A stretch of 64,000 nt of DNA, from NCBI GenBank assembly GCA_020636575.1, contig JACJXP010000001.1, positions 186,001 through 250,000 on the forward strand, in the 5' to 3' direction. Shown here piece by piece: positions 17,142-25,909 of this stretch. The translations under genes were made by a program, and so were the position numbers. Origin of the DNA: Chitinophagales bacterium. Its GTDB lineage: Bacteria > Bacteroidota > Bacteroidia > Chitinophagales > Chitinophagaceae. Below the pieces are notes generated by a model. The model worked only from the letters and a program-made list of their open reading frames with translations. It ran no database searches and was not told the DNA's origin. Position 1 is the first letter of the stretch, and every line of letters begins with the position of its first letter.

Positions 17142-19196
17142 TTACAAAAACCACAAACTCTCCTTTCCGTGATCGGGGAGTTTGTCGTGGGTGAAGTAAG
17201 GGAATATCTCGGCCACCATTGCCGGGTACTTTATGGTGACCGGCAGATTTTGCTGGCTTACACTTTTAAAGTACATGCGGCTGAACTGGTAAATCTGGTC
17301 TATCAGTTCATTTATCAATTCAGGATCATTCAGCAAATCCCGGTTTGAACTGAAGAATGAAATCTTTATCGGAAAATGATGTTCCCTGTCTGTGGGTGTT
17401 GATGCTTCCCCGTACCGGGTGTTGTTAAACAGCAGGTATTCCTTCTCTCCCACTTTTACAATCGTGCCGCTGTATGGCATCAGCTTCTGGCTCCCGGTAT
17501 CAAATGCCAGGAGTTCCTTACTCTCGGTTTTATTGATGGTTACTACAATTACGGGAATGGGGAGGCCCAAAGCATGAAGGGTGTCAATAATGGGTTTGAG
17601 TTCCTTTTTACTGAGATCCTTGTAGAAATGAATAATGAGCCTTGTGGCCTTATAATTTGAAGCGATGAATTTACCTACGGCTTCCCGGATGGAACCTGCG
17701 ATGCTGTCGGTATCATTTGCACCGAAACAATCAAAGCCTTTGAAGATGCCTTCGTTGTTGAAACAAAAAGCAGAACCCACATATTTTGATTTGCGGGTCA
17801 TGGAGTAAAATGCACCTACCCCAACAATCAGTTCATTGGTGGTTTCCCGTTTCAGCCGCCAGGGCACACCGCCCAGCTTGGCTAAGATTGCTGTTTCAAT
17901 ATTTGGAAGAAAAAGGTTGAAAGCCGGTTTGGAAATATTCTCCTTCCAGATCACCTGTGATGAGATGCCCTCATACAATAATATTTCTTTTATACGGTGG
18001 TAAATGCTGTTTCGTCGTGGGTCTTTTTCCCATTTGGGGACGGGGCTTACATAAATGGCGAAGTATTTTGTATCGGGTAATTTGTCTTTGTTCTTAATAG
18101 CTTTCTGCACTACCTGCACTGCTTCATCAATATTATCAAAGGATATACTACCGTTATCCTCTAATTCAAAGGGCTGGCTGATGTATTCTTCCATTTTAGG
18201 AAAAGGATACTGGCCATTGTAGCCGTCTTTCAGGTATGTCCAAATACTTTTCACTGCCTGTTCCCTGTCGGGTTTATGATAAATGAAAAAGAATTTTACA
18301 TTGTTTGGTTTGGGAACCGGCTTGAAAGGTTTCAGCCTTCTTAAATCTCTTTTAGGTTCTACGCCTACACCATTGCCAAACTGCAGTTCGTTGGATGTAC
18401 CATTGATGCGTTGCACCGACAAACCATTTGGTTTGAAAAATCCATCTGCTGAAAGCGGCAAGATGGCCCGGAAAGTATCTGTATTTAGATAGTTATTAAA
18501 AAAATCATTCAGCAGGGTGAAATACTTTGGATAACGGTTCTTAAAATCGGGAACATCAAATGCAATATCGAAGTGAGGCTTTAAGGTGTTGCTGACAACC
18601 GGATAGTTCTTTTCATGATTGAGTTTCTGTTCATCAGTAAGGTATTTCCACCGGTTCAGTTCACCGTTGCAGTTTATCCAGTTGTATAGTTCTGTTTTGA
18701 AGTTGTATATCTCAGCAATGCTTTTATTCAGCACTTTGGTAGTGCCATCAAATGAAACCACCAGTTCGGGACCATCGGTAACCCGGTTGTGCTGCACTTT
18801 CAGTGTAAACTGGTTGTACACTTTGAATTTTGAACTGCTTGCAGTTTTATTGTGAAACCAGACTTCTATCTCATTGGTGAAGTTTTTTCGCATGATATCT
18901 GCCACAGCTTTAAAATGATTGCGGATCAAATGCCGGTAATAGTGCTGGGCAAAGTATTTACATTGGGTAAGGCTTACTGAAATGATGATGGCGTTTTGTT
19001 TTGGCTCTGCAAAATCGGTGTAAAGCCAGTTGCCATAATGCAGTTCACTTTCATCCACCAATCCTTCTATAGCACCTTTCAGATCGTCTTTGTGTATTGG
19101 GCAATAGCCTTCCTGCTTTGCAGTATAAAAAGCAAATTCAGCCTCCTCAACGGGTGCTTTAAATGGGATGATATTGAGGATAAGGTTTTGCTGCAT
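17142..19196 (-). CDS. Prokaryotic Argonaute (long type), PIWI apparently catalytically dead
   Basis: The start is set at ATG 19196 (MQQNLILNI); the upstream frame start is TTG. The protein has about 684 residues. The C-terminal half has a MID domain with YHRIK...Q (Tyr399, Lys403, Gln414; spacing 4 and 11) and a candidate Lys440, consistent with a 5'-phosphate guide pocket. The PIWI domain begins AKLGGVPWRL and ends in the family's characteristic LWFL. The catalytic tetrad looks absent: VGVGAF replaces the usual GxD strand, IIHFYKDLS replaces the hRDG strand, and TIKYPAM lies at the end. Guide-directed binding without cleavage is therefore predicted. No effector gene (SIR2, TIR, nuclease) is adjacent. 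Family assignment rests on motifs; the dead-site call needs alignment. Confidence 0.85.
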   Translation of the reverse strand: MQQNLILNIIPFKAPVEEAEFAFYTAKQEGYCPIHKDDLKGAIEGLVDESELHYGNWLYTDFAEPKQNAIIISVSLTQCKYFAQHYYRHLIRNHFKAVADIMRKNFTNEIEVWFHNKTASSSKFKVYNQFTLKVQHNRVTDGPELVVSFDGTTKVLNKSIAEIYNFKTELYNWINCNGELNRWKYLTDEQKLNHEKNYPVVSNTLKPHFDIAFDVPDFKNRYPKYFTLLNDFFNNYLNTDTFRAILPLSADGFFKPNGLSVQRINGTSNELQFGNGVGVEPKRDLRRLKPFKPVPKPNNVKFFFIYHKPDREQAVKSIWTYLKDGYNGQYPFPKMEEYISQPFELEDNGSISFDNIDEAVQVVQKAIKNKDKLPDTKYFAIYVSPVPKWEKDPRRNSIYHRIKEILLYEGISSQVIWKENISKPAFNLFLPNIETAILAKLGGVPWRLKRETTNELIVGVGAFYSMTRKSKYVGSAFCFNNEGIFKGFDCFGANDTDSIAGSIREAVGKFIASNYKATRLIIHFYKDLSKKELKPIIDTLHALGLPIPVIVVTINKTESKELLAFDTGSQKLMPYSGTIVKVGEKEYLLFNNTRYGEASTPTDREHHFPIKISFFSSNRDLLNDPELINELIDQIYQFSRMYFKSVSQQNLPVTIKYPAMVAEIFPYFTHDKLPDHGKESLWFL

Positions 19197-19202
19197 AGGC
19201 AA

Positions 19203-20276
19203 TTAGTGATATATAGTTTTATTATTGATTTTTTTGTGTCATTTTATAATCTAAATAAGCCTTAATTTTTCCGTATTCTAATGATTTCATGTATAGTTCC
19301 ATATAGGAATAATCCGGCCGGTTATATCACCAGAAACTCATCGTCCTCCATTTTGCTTCCATATTCCCAGCAAATACATTTTCTGCGTAGAGCGGATGCC
19401 ACACCGAAAATTGCATGTATTCATGGTAACATTCAGAATGGCTTCTTTATTCAAATCAGGCACATCCATAATCGCTTTGGCCATATCATACAGATCCTTC
19501 CTTTCCTGCGCTGATACAATGCCCTCAGCTTTGTGCGCAGAAACAACTCTTCTAACCTAAGTAGTAAGGTTGCAGGAACCGTTAAACCATGATGACTTTA
19601 CCTCAAATGCGGGAATTGCTGCTTATATCCCTAGCTACCGGTAAGTGTTTCCCTGCAATTGGTTTCAATTTTAAACATGAGTTGTACCGGCGGAAATTCA
19701 GATTCAAATTTATACTACTTCGATGTATTTGTTGCTTTTACTTCAGTCTACCGAACCTGTACCTAAAAAGAAAGCCGCTCCTGTAAACGCTGAATCGTTT
19801 TCCTTTGATGGAGTTTCCGGCCTTATCTGCACAGTCAATATCCTCTGAGTAAGCGTGGCTGCGGTTGCAAATACAATTTGTGCAATGGTACCTCCCCTGA
19901 ATACTGAGCTATCACAAAATACATTTGTCGGAAAATTTCCTACAAGGCCCTGCAAATAACGGTCTGCTCCACCTGTTCGTTTGGTTTGCCATGGCACATA
20001 GTTTGCCATTCTATTGTAATACCTGTGGTATCTTTCTTCGAAGTTCAATTTCAGTAATGTAATCACTTTCCATTTTCATCGGGCTAAAACCTTTGGTGGA
20101 AGCCGATGCTTTTTTAAAACGTACGAAAAGAAACAAGCGTTGCTGCTTTGCAATGATGTATACAATTACATTTACCCAGCATCGTTGTCAAATATTTTAC
20201 ATCAACAGGTAGCCCAACCTTTGCAATGCTGGCTGGGTGTATGCTGCCAATAAATAATTATCAGAAAACTGGGTTT
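19203..20276 (-). other. Degenerate accessory DNA with no intact gene
   Basis: This stretch of about 1.07 kb upstream of the Argonaute gene contains no convincing gene. A minus-strand open frame without an ATG (19338-19556) includes MAKAIMDVPDLNKEAILNV and a CNFRC pair. Another (19743-20066) starts MITLLKLNFEERYHRYY. Upstream of that, a short open stretch includes FVRFKKASASTKGFSPMKM. They lie in different frames, are interrupted and match nothing I recognise. The pattern suggests decayed genes, possibly including the lost AbiEii partner of the broken abiEi. Confidence 0.5.
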
Positions 20277-20850
20277 TTATCGCTTCAAGCCCAGTTCATT
20301 TAAAACTGATGCCACCCTGTTGATGCCACCCACCCTTTTTTGATATTGTATAAGATCAGTGCCGTTAATACAGGATTGGAATTTTTAAATAACCGGTCTC
20401 CGTTTTTTTTGCTTCCAGTAATTTCTCCGGCAGTTCTTTTTTACTGATGTAGTTTACTTTCAGTCCTTTTTTTTGTGTGGGCCTCAGCACCGGGAAATTA
20501 GTTACCACAAAAAATTCCTGCGGCTGCTGATGTGAAGCGCCGTGATAAGCTGCTGCATTCAATAAGGCTAAATAATATGGCCGCTTCAATTCATTCATGA
20601 AAGCATCTAAAAACAAAGTGGGTGGTAAAATACCTTTTGATCTGTATTGCGGCGTAATGACCAGGTAGTAACCTTTATGAATGGAAATGATAAGCCCTTT
20701 TTTGGTGAGGCGGCTTAAAGCACTCTTAACAGCTATATCAGACAAACCGGGCAATTGGTTTTGCAGCATCGTTAATGAAAAAGCATACTTGCCTTGTGAT
20801 TGAAGATTTTCAACCCACTCACTGATACCTATTTCAACCTGCTTGTTCAT
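20277..20850 (-). pseudogene. Type IV antitoxin AbiEi-like, two frameshifts
   Basis: The N-terminal 161 residues (from MNKQVEIGISEWVENLQ) carry the winged HTH and the RPYYLALLNAAAYHGASHQQPQEFFVVT segment typical of AbiEi antitoxins, ending early at 20365. After a missing base near 20378 the frame reads NPVLTAL. After a second missing base near 20357 it reads DLIQYQKRVGGINRVASVL and ends at 20277. These are the expected continuation of the family. The gene is thus broken by two single-base deletions, or by sequencing errors. No AbiEii nucleotidyltransferase gene follows. An inverted repeat operator lies just upstream. Confidence 0.8.
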
Positions 20851-20863
20851 ATAAGAGTTAATT

Positions 20864-20900
20864 TTTGCGAAAGGTACTGAATATCGGTACTTTTCGCAAA
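20864..20900 (-). promoter_or_regulatory. Inverted-repeat operator upstream of abiEi
   Basis: A left arm TTTGCGAAAGGTAC (20864-20877) and a right arm GTACTTTTCGCAAA (20887-20900) form a 14-bp inverted repeat with one mismatch around a 9-bp spacer. It lies 14 nt upstream of the abiEi start. AbiEi antitoxins are known to bind inverted repeats in their own promoters, so autoregulation is the natural reading. The target gene is itself broken. Confidence 0.65.
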
Positions 20901-20963
20901 TTATCTATTGCTAATTTAGCAATTATTTCCCCACAAAGCTGCAAGGATTGCAAAGACTGCAAA

Positions 20964-21021
20964 GCCCCTCCTCGAACTTCGTTCCCAACTTTCGCTTTGC
21001 TCAGTTGCCCCAAAGGGGAGG
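20964..21021. repeat. Cloverleaf-like palindromic element
   Basis: An outer stem CCCCTCC/GGGGAGG (20965-20971 with 21015-21021) encloses two smaller stems: GAAC/GTTC with a 3-nt loop (20974-20984) and CAACT/AGTTG (20986-21007). The layout is that of a small mobile or REP-like repeat rather than a terminator, as no T run follows. A run of CTGCAAGGATTGCAAAG-like short repeats flanks it at 20938-20963. It sits between the primase gene and abiEi. Confidence 0.55.
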
Positions 21022-21056
21022 AATAGAACAACCAATAGTAACTGATTGGAAAAAAA

Positions 21057-23294
21057 TCAGGTTTTTCTGTACAACCCGGCTTTCAGCTTTTCCAAAGCCT
21101 TGCCAGTGGCGTTGTGGAGCAAGTCATCTACCGTACGGGCAGAAAGGGTAAAGAGTTTACCGGCTTCAACGGCCTGTTGCCGGGTAAATTCCAGAGGGAG
21201 GGAATCAAAGAACCTGCGTTTGCCATCACCGGTTTTGAATTGGGTGGTTTCGCCCTGTTTGGGCAGGTTGTTGAACATTAAAATGCTATGCTGCAAATAG
21301 ATCTCTGCAAGGTGCAGGGCAGTATTAAAATCTTCATCGGTACATATTAATATGGTAGCCACCTCTCCATTTTCAAATTTACGAAGTGCAGTAAAGAGCA
21401 TTGCCATACGGTACATGATAAGGCCGAGCCGTTTTACAATACTTGCCGCTTCTTCGGCAGTGAACATAGTTACTTCGTTGAGCCATGCCTTGCAGGATTG
21501 GTTTAGCTGCTGCCATTGTGAGGCTGATAATTCCACTATGGTTTCTTCCCGTTGCAGGAAGAGCACCATTTTAAAAACAGTAAGTGATAAATTTTTAAAA
21601 TGCTCGGTAAGATTGATATTGTTAGCAGTGGGTGAAACATCTTTCCATTGCTGCTCAACTTTAAAAGCATAAAATATAAAGCGGCTAAACAGACCGTCTT
21701 CGGATGAAGCAATCAACCCGGTAACCTGGTTAGGTGTACCTGACAAAGCAATGGAAAGGCTGGGTGCATTTACTTCAGTAAATTCATTATTGCCTTTTCG
21801 GGAGCTTGATAATCTTTCGTGGTGAAAAGATTTGCGAAGCATATCTGAATAAGAGCCCCATTCCTGTTTGAATACATTGCCCAATGTATCGGCTTCGGTT
21901 TCACAAATGATACCTGTTCCTTCGTTCTGTTCCAGATGCCAAAGAATTTTTGCATAGCTGGTATTAGCAGGAATATACAACACTTTAAATGCAGGCTTTA
22001 CCGGCAGCTCTTCCATGCTGGTATCTGTTTTCTTTTTGCTGTGCAGTTTTTGTTTATGCTCTGACATTTGCTGATTGTACTGCATTTCCGCTTCCCGGCT
22101 TGCTTTGAGTACAAAGCTGTGATACTCGTCGGCAAGCATCTTTGCAAACTTCAAAGCTCCCTTACCACTTGCCGCCGGGGCAATGGCAAATGAAAAGAGA
22201 TTGGGAAAAACCTCGTTACCTGCATACACACCTTTTACTCCCGGCAGGCATCCGCTAAGTATTGCCAATGCTCCTGTAAGAAAAACATCCCGTTCCCGCT
22301 GATCGGTAAATACCATTGCACCCTGTTGCAATAGTTCAGGCATTTGCTGATAGATTGAATCGGGAATTGCAGGTGTATTCTTTAAATAGTCTTCACCCGG
22401 CGGAGCTTCTTCAGTTGTTTGCGGGTTTGCAGCGTTTGCAAACTTTGCAAACTCGGGTTTGTGATGGGTAAAGGCGCTGCGTACCGATGCTTTTATTTCT
22501 TTTTCAGAAAGGGTATAATGCTGAGCACATAATTCCAATGTGTTTTGCTCAGGAATACCGGCACGGTTGCAGTTTGATGCCAGCAGATAGATATAATTAT
22601 TACGGTTTCCATCTGTATAAGCTGATTTTTGATTGGTGAATAAAACCTGTTGCTGAAATTGTAAAATGTATTCATCAGAACTGCTGCTTTCTTCTACCAG
22701 TTGAATAACGGGAGTTGATGTGAGGGATAAATTGCTTACCGGCATATCCTTTACCTGGAATTTTTCATTGTAAATGTTTTTGTATAACTGCGGGTCGTAG
22801 CTAACAAAACATAACCGTGTGATGTCTTTGCATTTTTCATCTGCTTTTAAACCAGTAGCACTTTGGTAATACTGCATTACCTGTAAATAAGCAGTATCAT
22901 GATGCTCAGCACCAATATTCACTTCAATGAAAACTTTCAGGCCATTACCACTTGGGCTAATGAAACAAAGAAAAGTGTAAGGGATTTCAGCTATGATCTG
23001 GAAGGCTGATGATAATTCTTCCGGTGTGAGTTTATCAAAATCAAGATGGACAAAGCCACTGTATTGCTCCATGTTAGGCAGCAATCTTTTCTCTTTGAAA
23101 GTTGCTGACGGTGTAAAGGCCGGAAGCTGTTGTTTCAATGCCTGGGCTTCTTCTGTTTTTCCCTGTGTAATCAGGTCCCGGATCTCTGTAACCGGTTCTT
23201 TGTATTTATCTGATGCTATCCAGTTGGAGAGAATTATTAAGGATACATCTTCTACGGGAGTAGCAAAGTTTTTAAATATGGTACATGCCGCCAT
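21057..23294 (-). CDS. Mobile-element primase/helicase-like protein (VirE-N/BT4734 plus DUF3987)
   Basis: The 745-residue protein has an N-terminal BT4734/VirE_N-type domain, probably of the archaeo-eukaryotic primase kind, with HLDFDKL, SPSGNGLKVFIEV and DITRLCFVSYDP. A middle helical part follows. Residues 310-700 resemble DUF3987, with a P-loop-like APAASGKGALKF near 372 and CETEADTLG as a candidate acidic motif. Such proteins are hallmarks of Bacteroidota integrative elements, where they are thought to replicate or help transfer the element. It follows the HTH gene by 32 nt. No relaxase gene follows, which suggests a truncated element. Confidence 0.85.
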   Translation of the reverse strand: MAACTIFKNFATPVEDVSLIILSNWIASDKYKEPVTEIRDLITQGKTEEAQALKQQLPAFTPSATFKEKRLLPNMEQYSGFVHLDFDKLTPEELSSAFQIIAEIPYTFLCFISPSGNGLKVFIEVNIGAEHHDTAYLQVMQYYQSATGLKADEKCKDITRLCFVSYDPQLYKNIYNEKFQVKDMPVSNLSLTSTPVIQLVEESSSSDEYILQFQQQVLFTNQKSAYTDGNRNNYIYLLASNCNRAGIPEQNTLELCAQHYTLSEKEIKASVRSAFTHHKPEFAKFANAANPQTTEEAPPGEDYLKNTPAIPDSIYQQMPELLQQGAMVFTDQRERDVFLTGALAILSGCLPGVKGVYAGNEVFPNLFSFAIAPAASGKGALKFAKMLADEYHSFVLKASREAEMQYNQQMSEHKQKLHSKKKTDTSMEELPVKPAFKVLYIPANTSYAKILWHLEQNEGTGIICETEADTLGNVFKQEWGSYSDMLRKSFHHERLSSSRKGNNEFTEVNAPSLSIALSGTPNQVTGLIASSEDGLFSRFIFYAFKVEQQWKDVSPTANNINLTEHFKNLSLTVFKMVLFLQREETIVELSASQWQQLNQSCKAWLNEVTMFTAEEAASIVKRLGLIMYRMAMLFTALRKFENGEVATILICTDEDFNTALHLAEIYLQHSILMFNNLPKQGETTQFKTGDGKRRFFDSLPLEFTRQQAVEAGKLFTLSARTVDDLLHNATGKALEKLKAGLYRKT

Positions 23295-23326
23295 TCTTCA
23301 GTTCTTTAGTTCAGTGAGAAAAATTG

Positions 23327-23629
23327 TTACTTTCTTTTGTTGCGAATTACATAGTCAGTTGCCAACTGATCTATTTCATCGGCGGCGGATTGCCGGTTAC
23401 GCTGCAACCAGGCATCCAGTTCTTCCCGCCTGAAGTACAATTTTTTACCCTGTGGGCAGAAATGCGGAATGTGCTTTGTACTGGTGAGCTTATACAAATG
23501 AGATGGACTAATGTCCAGATATTTGCAAGCCTCGTTAAAGTTCAATACTGTTTTCTTTAATAGATTCTGCTCATCCAGCTTGTCAGCGATTTCGGTGAGC
23601 TTGTTTAAGATTAATTCTTCGTGTGCCAT
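23327..23629 (-). CDS. Helix-turn-helix protein, excisionase-like
   Basis: The start is set at ATG 23629 (MAHEELILNKL, about 100 residues). An N-terminal helix precedes a MerR-like winged HTH (VLNFNEACKYLDISPSHLYKLTS, with HFCPQGKKLYFRREELDAWL), the HTH_17 pattern of element-borne excisionase or replication-control proteins. It lies directly before the primase gene and after a pair of palindromes that may be its operator. A role in excision or control of the element is inferred. Confidence 0.8.
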   Translation of the reverse strand: MAHEELILNKLTEIADKLDEQNLLKKTVLNFNEACKYLDISPSHLYKLTSTKHIPHFCPQGKKLYFRREELDAWLQRNRQSAADEIDQLATDYVIRNKRK

Positions 23630-23686
23630 TTTTTTAAATTTTATGAATGATGGCACAAACCTCTAAAATGAAAGAAGGGTAAAGGT

Positions 23687-23721
23687 TAAGGGGTTAACCC
23701 CTTACTCATATTACTGAGTAA
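23687..23721. promoter_or_regulatory. Two adjacent perfect palindromes between element genes
   Basis: TAAGGGGTTAACCCCTTA (23687-23704) is an 18-bp perfect palindrome. It is followed at once by TTACTCA/TGAGTAA arms (23702-23708 with 23715-23721) around a 6-nt loop. They lie about 60 nt upstream of the HTH gene start and just after the end of the preceding gene. They could be an operator of the HTH protein or an element processing site. No T run follows on either strand, so a terminator is less likely. Confidence 0.5.
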
Positions 23722-23733
23722 TCTTAATGTTTT

Positions 23734-24801
23734 TTATTGCAGATTTTTGAAAATCTTGTCAATGGTTGCCTTTTCTTTTGGGTCTATTTTACTTTTTGAA
23801 TTACTGGCCGAAAGGTTGTTTGCCGTGATCAGTGTATCCTTCTTTGAATAAAAAAGTTTTGATTTGGCAATATTGGCCAGCGTTAAGCTATTGAAGTATG
23901 GCTGGAATTTATCTATTGTGTACCTGAAGTGTTTTGTTTCGCAACCAATCTGTATTTTAACGGAACCCGGTAAAATACTTTTTGCAGTAAGCACTTTGAT
24001 CAAATCATCAGCTTCAGTAACATCTTCATTCAAGTATTCAATTTGAAAGCATAGCTGATTAATCACTGTTCTCAGTTTGCCAACATCATCTTTGAAACCA
24101 AAGTGAATTTTATCCTGAGTTGTTTCTGTTGTATCATCTGTTTTAGACTCGGCTGGCCGTTCAACCGGAATCAAAGGAAGCATATTAGAGAGCGGTTCCT
24201 GTAAATCGAGGATATAAAAATCCTCAATAGTAGTTACCTGTTTCAAATTGTTTTTAAATGCTTCCTGCACATTAAAATACAGTGCCACAAGGGAATGCTT
24301 CAGGAAATATAAAGTATTGTGGATATGATTACGCTTTTCATCAGATGTGTTGGTAAAGCCTTGTTCAATTAATTCAGATGCAGTCTGCTTTGCTAATACC
24401 CTGATATTAGTGAGGGTTTTATTTACCTGATAACGGATATCAACTAATTCGGACCAGTCGGCAGATTCCTGTAGTACTGTATTAAAAACCCGAAACGAAT
24501 CAGCTGCTATCAATAGATAATAAAAACGTGTTAATGCATCATTTGGTACAGGCAGTTCAATACTGAAAGGCGGTTGTTTCAATGCAGTATTATCTCTTGC
24601 TGTTTCTTTTTCAACTATCTTTTGCAAGTCAGGATAATCAGATAAAAGTGTTGTGAGTTGTGTAAGTAAATCAGTATTATTTTTTGGCAAAACTGCTTTT
24701 GCAGATTTCACCAATTCGGTCAATCGCCTTGTGTTGGCGGTATCCGTTTTCCAGGGTTTTAATGCACCGTGAATGATACTATCTAATACTTTTACTTCCA
24801 T
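23734..24801 (-). CDS. Unrecognised element-associated protein
   Basis: The 355-residue soluble protein shows mixed helical segments, an acidic Thr-rich linker (SKTDDTTETTQDK near 235) and a Lys/Ser-rich C-terminus. No signal peptide or membrane helix is visible. It lies 1 nt after the integrase stop and before the HTH gene, a position often held by RteC-like or other regulatory proteins in Bacteroidota elements. I do not recognise a catalytic motif and give no function. The frame is clearly coding, with uniform codon use over its length. Confidence 0.7.
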   Translation of the reverse strand: MEVKVLDSIIHGALKPWKTDTANTRRLTELVKSAKAVLPKNNTDLLTQLTTLLSDYPDLQKIVEKETARDNTALKQPPFSIELPVPNDALTRFYYLLIAADSFRVFNTVLQESADWSELVDIRYQVNKTLTNIRVLAKQTASELIEQGFTNTSDEKRNHIHNTLYFLKHSLVALYFNVQEAFKNNLKQVTTIEDFYILDLQEPLSNMLPLIPVERPAESKTDDTTETTQDKIHFGFKDDVGKLRTVINQLCFQIEYLNEDVTEADDLIKVLTAKSILPGSVKIQIGCETKHFRYTIDKFQPYFNSLTLANIAKSKLFYSKKDTLITANNLSASNSKSKIDPKEKATIDKIFKNLQ

Positions 24802-24802
24802 C

Positions 24803-25909
24803 CTAAATATCTAATTTGATTTTGTTTGCTGCCTCCTGTTTTTTATGGTCAATTACTTTAGCATAAATTTCGGTTGTTTTTAAATGCCGGTGGCCTAAGA
24901 GCTTTGACACTGTATAAATATCTGTTCCCAATGTGATTTGCAAAGTAGCGTATGTATGGCGAGCACAATGAAAAGTGATATGCTTGGTAATACCTGCTTT
25001 CATTACCCATTCTCTCAGTTTCAGGTTATGCCAGGCGCTGTAATACAAACCTTCAAACACTTTGCTTTCTGGCTTTCCTCTTTCTCCTAATAAATTAAAT
25101 GCCTGCTCGGATATTGGTAATGTTTCTGCTCCTTTGGTTTTCTTCTGGCGAAAACGAATGTAATAGCCTGACTGATCAGAGTGCTGTACTTCTGACCATA
25201 CCAGTTTTTCAATATCGGACCAGCGAAGCCCGGTAAGTGCAGAAAAGATAAAAGCATTTTTGAGCACCGGCATTTCACATTCTACTTTGGCGGCTGCCTG
25301 TAATTCTTCCAAAGTAAGAAATTCCCTGCTCGGATCATCTGGTTTAATACCTTCAACCTGGGCGGAAGGATTTGCTTGCAATATCCCATCTTTAACTGCT
25401 TCTTTTAATGCTGCTGTAACTTTACCGAAATAAGAAGATTGAGAATTTTGGGAAAGACGTTTTCCTGTTTTCCCTTTTGCATCTTTTTGCAAATAGTCTT
25501 TGAATTTCTCTAACCATCGCTTATCTATATCTTTAAATGAAGCCCCATTTGGTGCAAACTTCTGTAAGTGCTTTAACACACTATCCCAATTGCCCCAATT
25601 ACCCTGGCTATTCCTGCGCTTCTCTGTTAATTGTTCAAAGTAACTAAGAAAGCTGCCCTTCACTTTTTCAGTATCTCTGAAACCGTACTCCTCATTTTTT
25701 ATTTCAAGCAAACGCTTTGAGCGGATGGCTTCTGCCATCGATAGTTTTTTGCGGTTCTCATCTTTCTGCTCCTTAGTGAGTTTGCCTTTCTCAGGCTCCG
25801 GAATGAGGTATAAATTCAAATACTCATATTCTCTTTTACCATCGCTGTAGTAATCAAGATAGAGGCTGATTTTATTCCCCTTCTTTCTTTGTCTTAATGT
25901 TACGTTCAT
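24803..25909 (-). CDS. Site-specific tyrosine recombinase (integrase)
   Basis: The 368-residue protein has an arm-DNA-binding N-terminus (MNVTLRQRKKGNKISLYLDY), a SAM-like core-binding domain near 80-190 and a catalytic domain. All catalytic residues are visible: Arg229 in TGLRWSD, a beta-strand Lys in RQKKTKG, His314-x-x-Arg317 in FHCARHTY, His340 in LLGHRH and Tyr349 in TEIYAKV. It matches phage-type integrases of Bacteroidota mobile elements and should integrate the element at the adjacent mnmE end. The start overlaps the upstream HTH gene by 4 nt. Confidence 0.92.
   Translation of the reverse strand: MNVTLRQRKKGNKISLYLDYYSDGKREYEYLNLYLIPEPEKGKLTKEQKDENRKKLSMAEAIRSKRLLEIKNEEYGFRDTEKVKGSFLSYFEQLTEKRRNSQGNWGNWDSVLKHLQKFAPNGASFKDIDKRWLEKFKDYLQKDAKGKTGKRLSQNSQSSYFGKVTAALKEAVKDGILQANPSAQVEGIKPDDPSREFLTLEELQAAAKVECEMPVLKNAFIFSALTGLRWSDIEKLVWSEVQHSDQSGYYIRFRQKKTKGAETLPISEQAFNLLGERGKPESKVFEGLYYSAWHNLKLREWVMKAGITKHITFHCARHTYATLQITLGTDIYTVSKLLGHRHLKTTEIYAKVIDHKKQEAANKIKLDI

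Noticed and set aside
17142..19196. SIR2, TIR or nuclease effector next to the Argonaute
   Set aside because: Neither neighbouring gene nor the interrupted frames upstream show the motifs of these effectors.
19743..20066. A 107-residue minus-strand frame as a real gene
   Set aside because: No recognisable domain, and it is surrounded by interrupted frames in other phases; kept only as part of the degenerate region.
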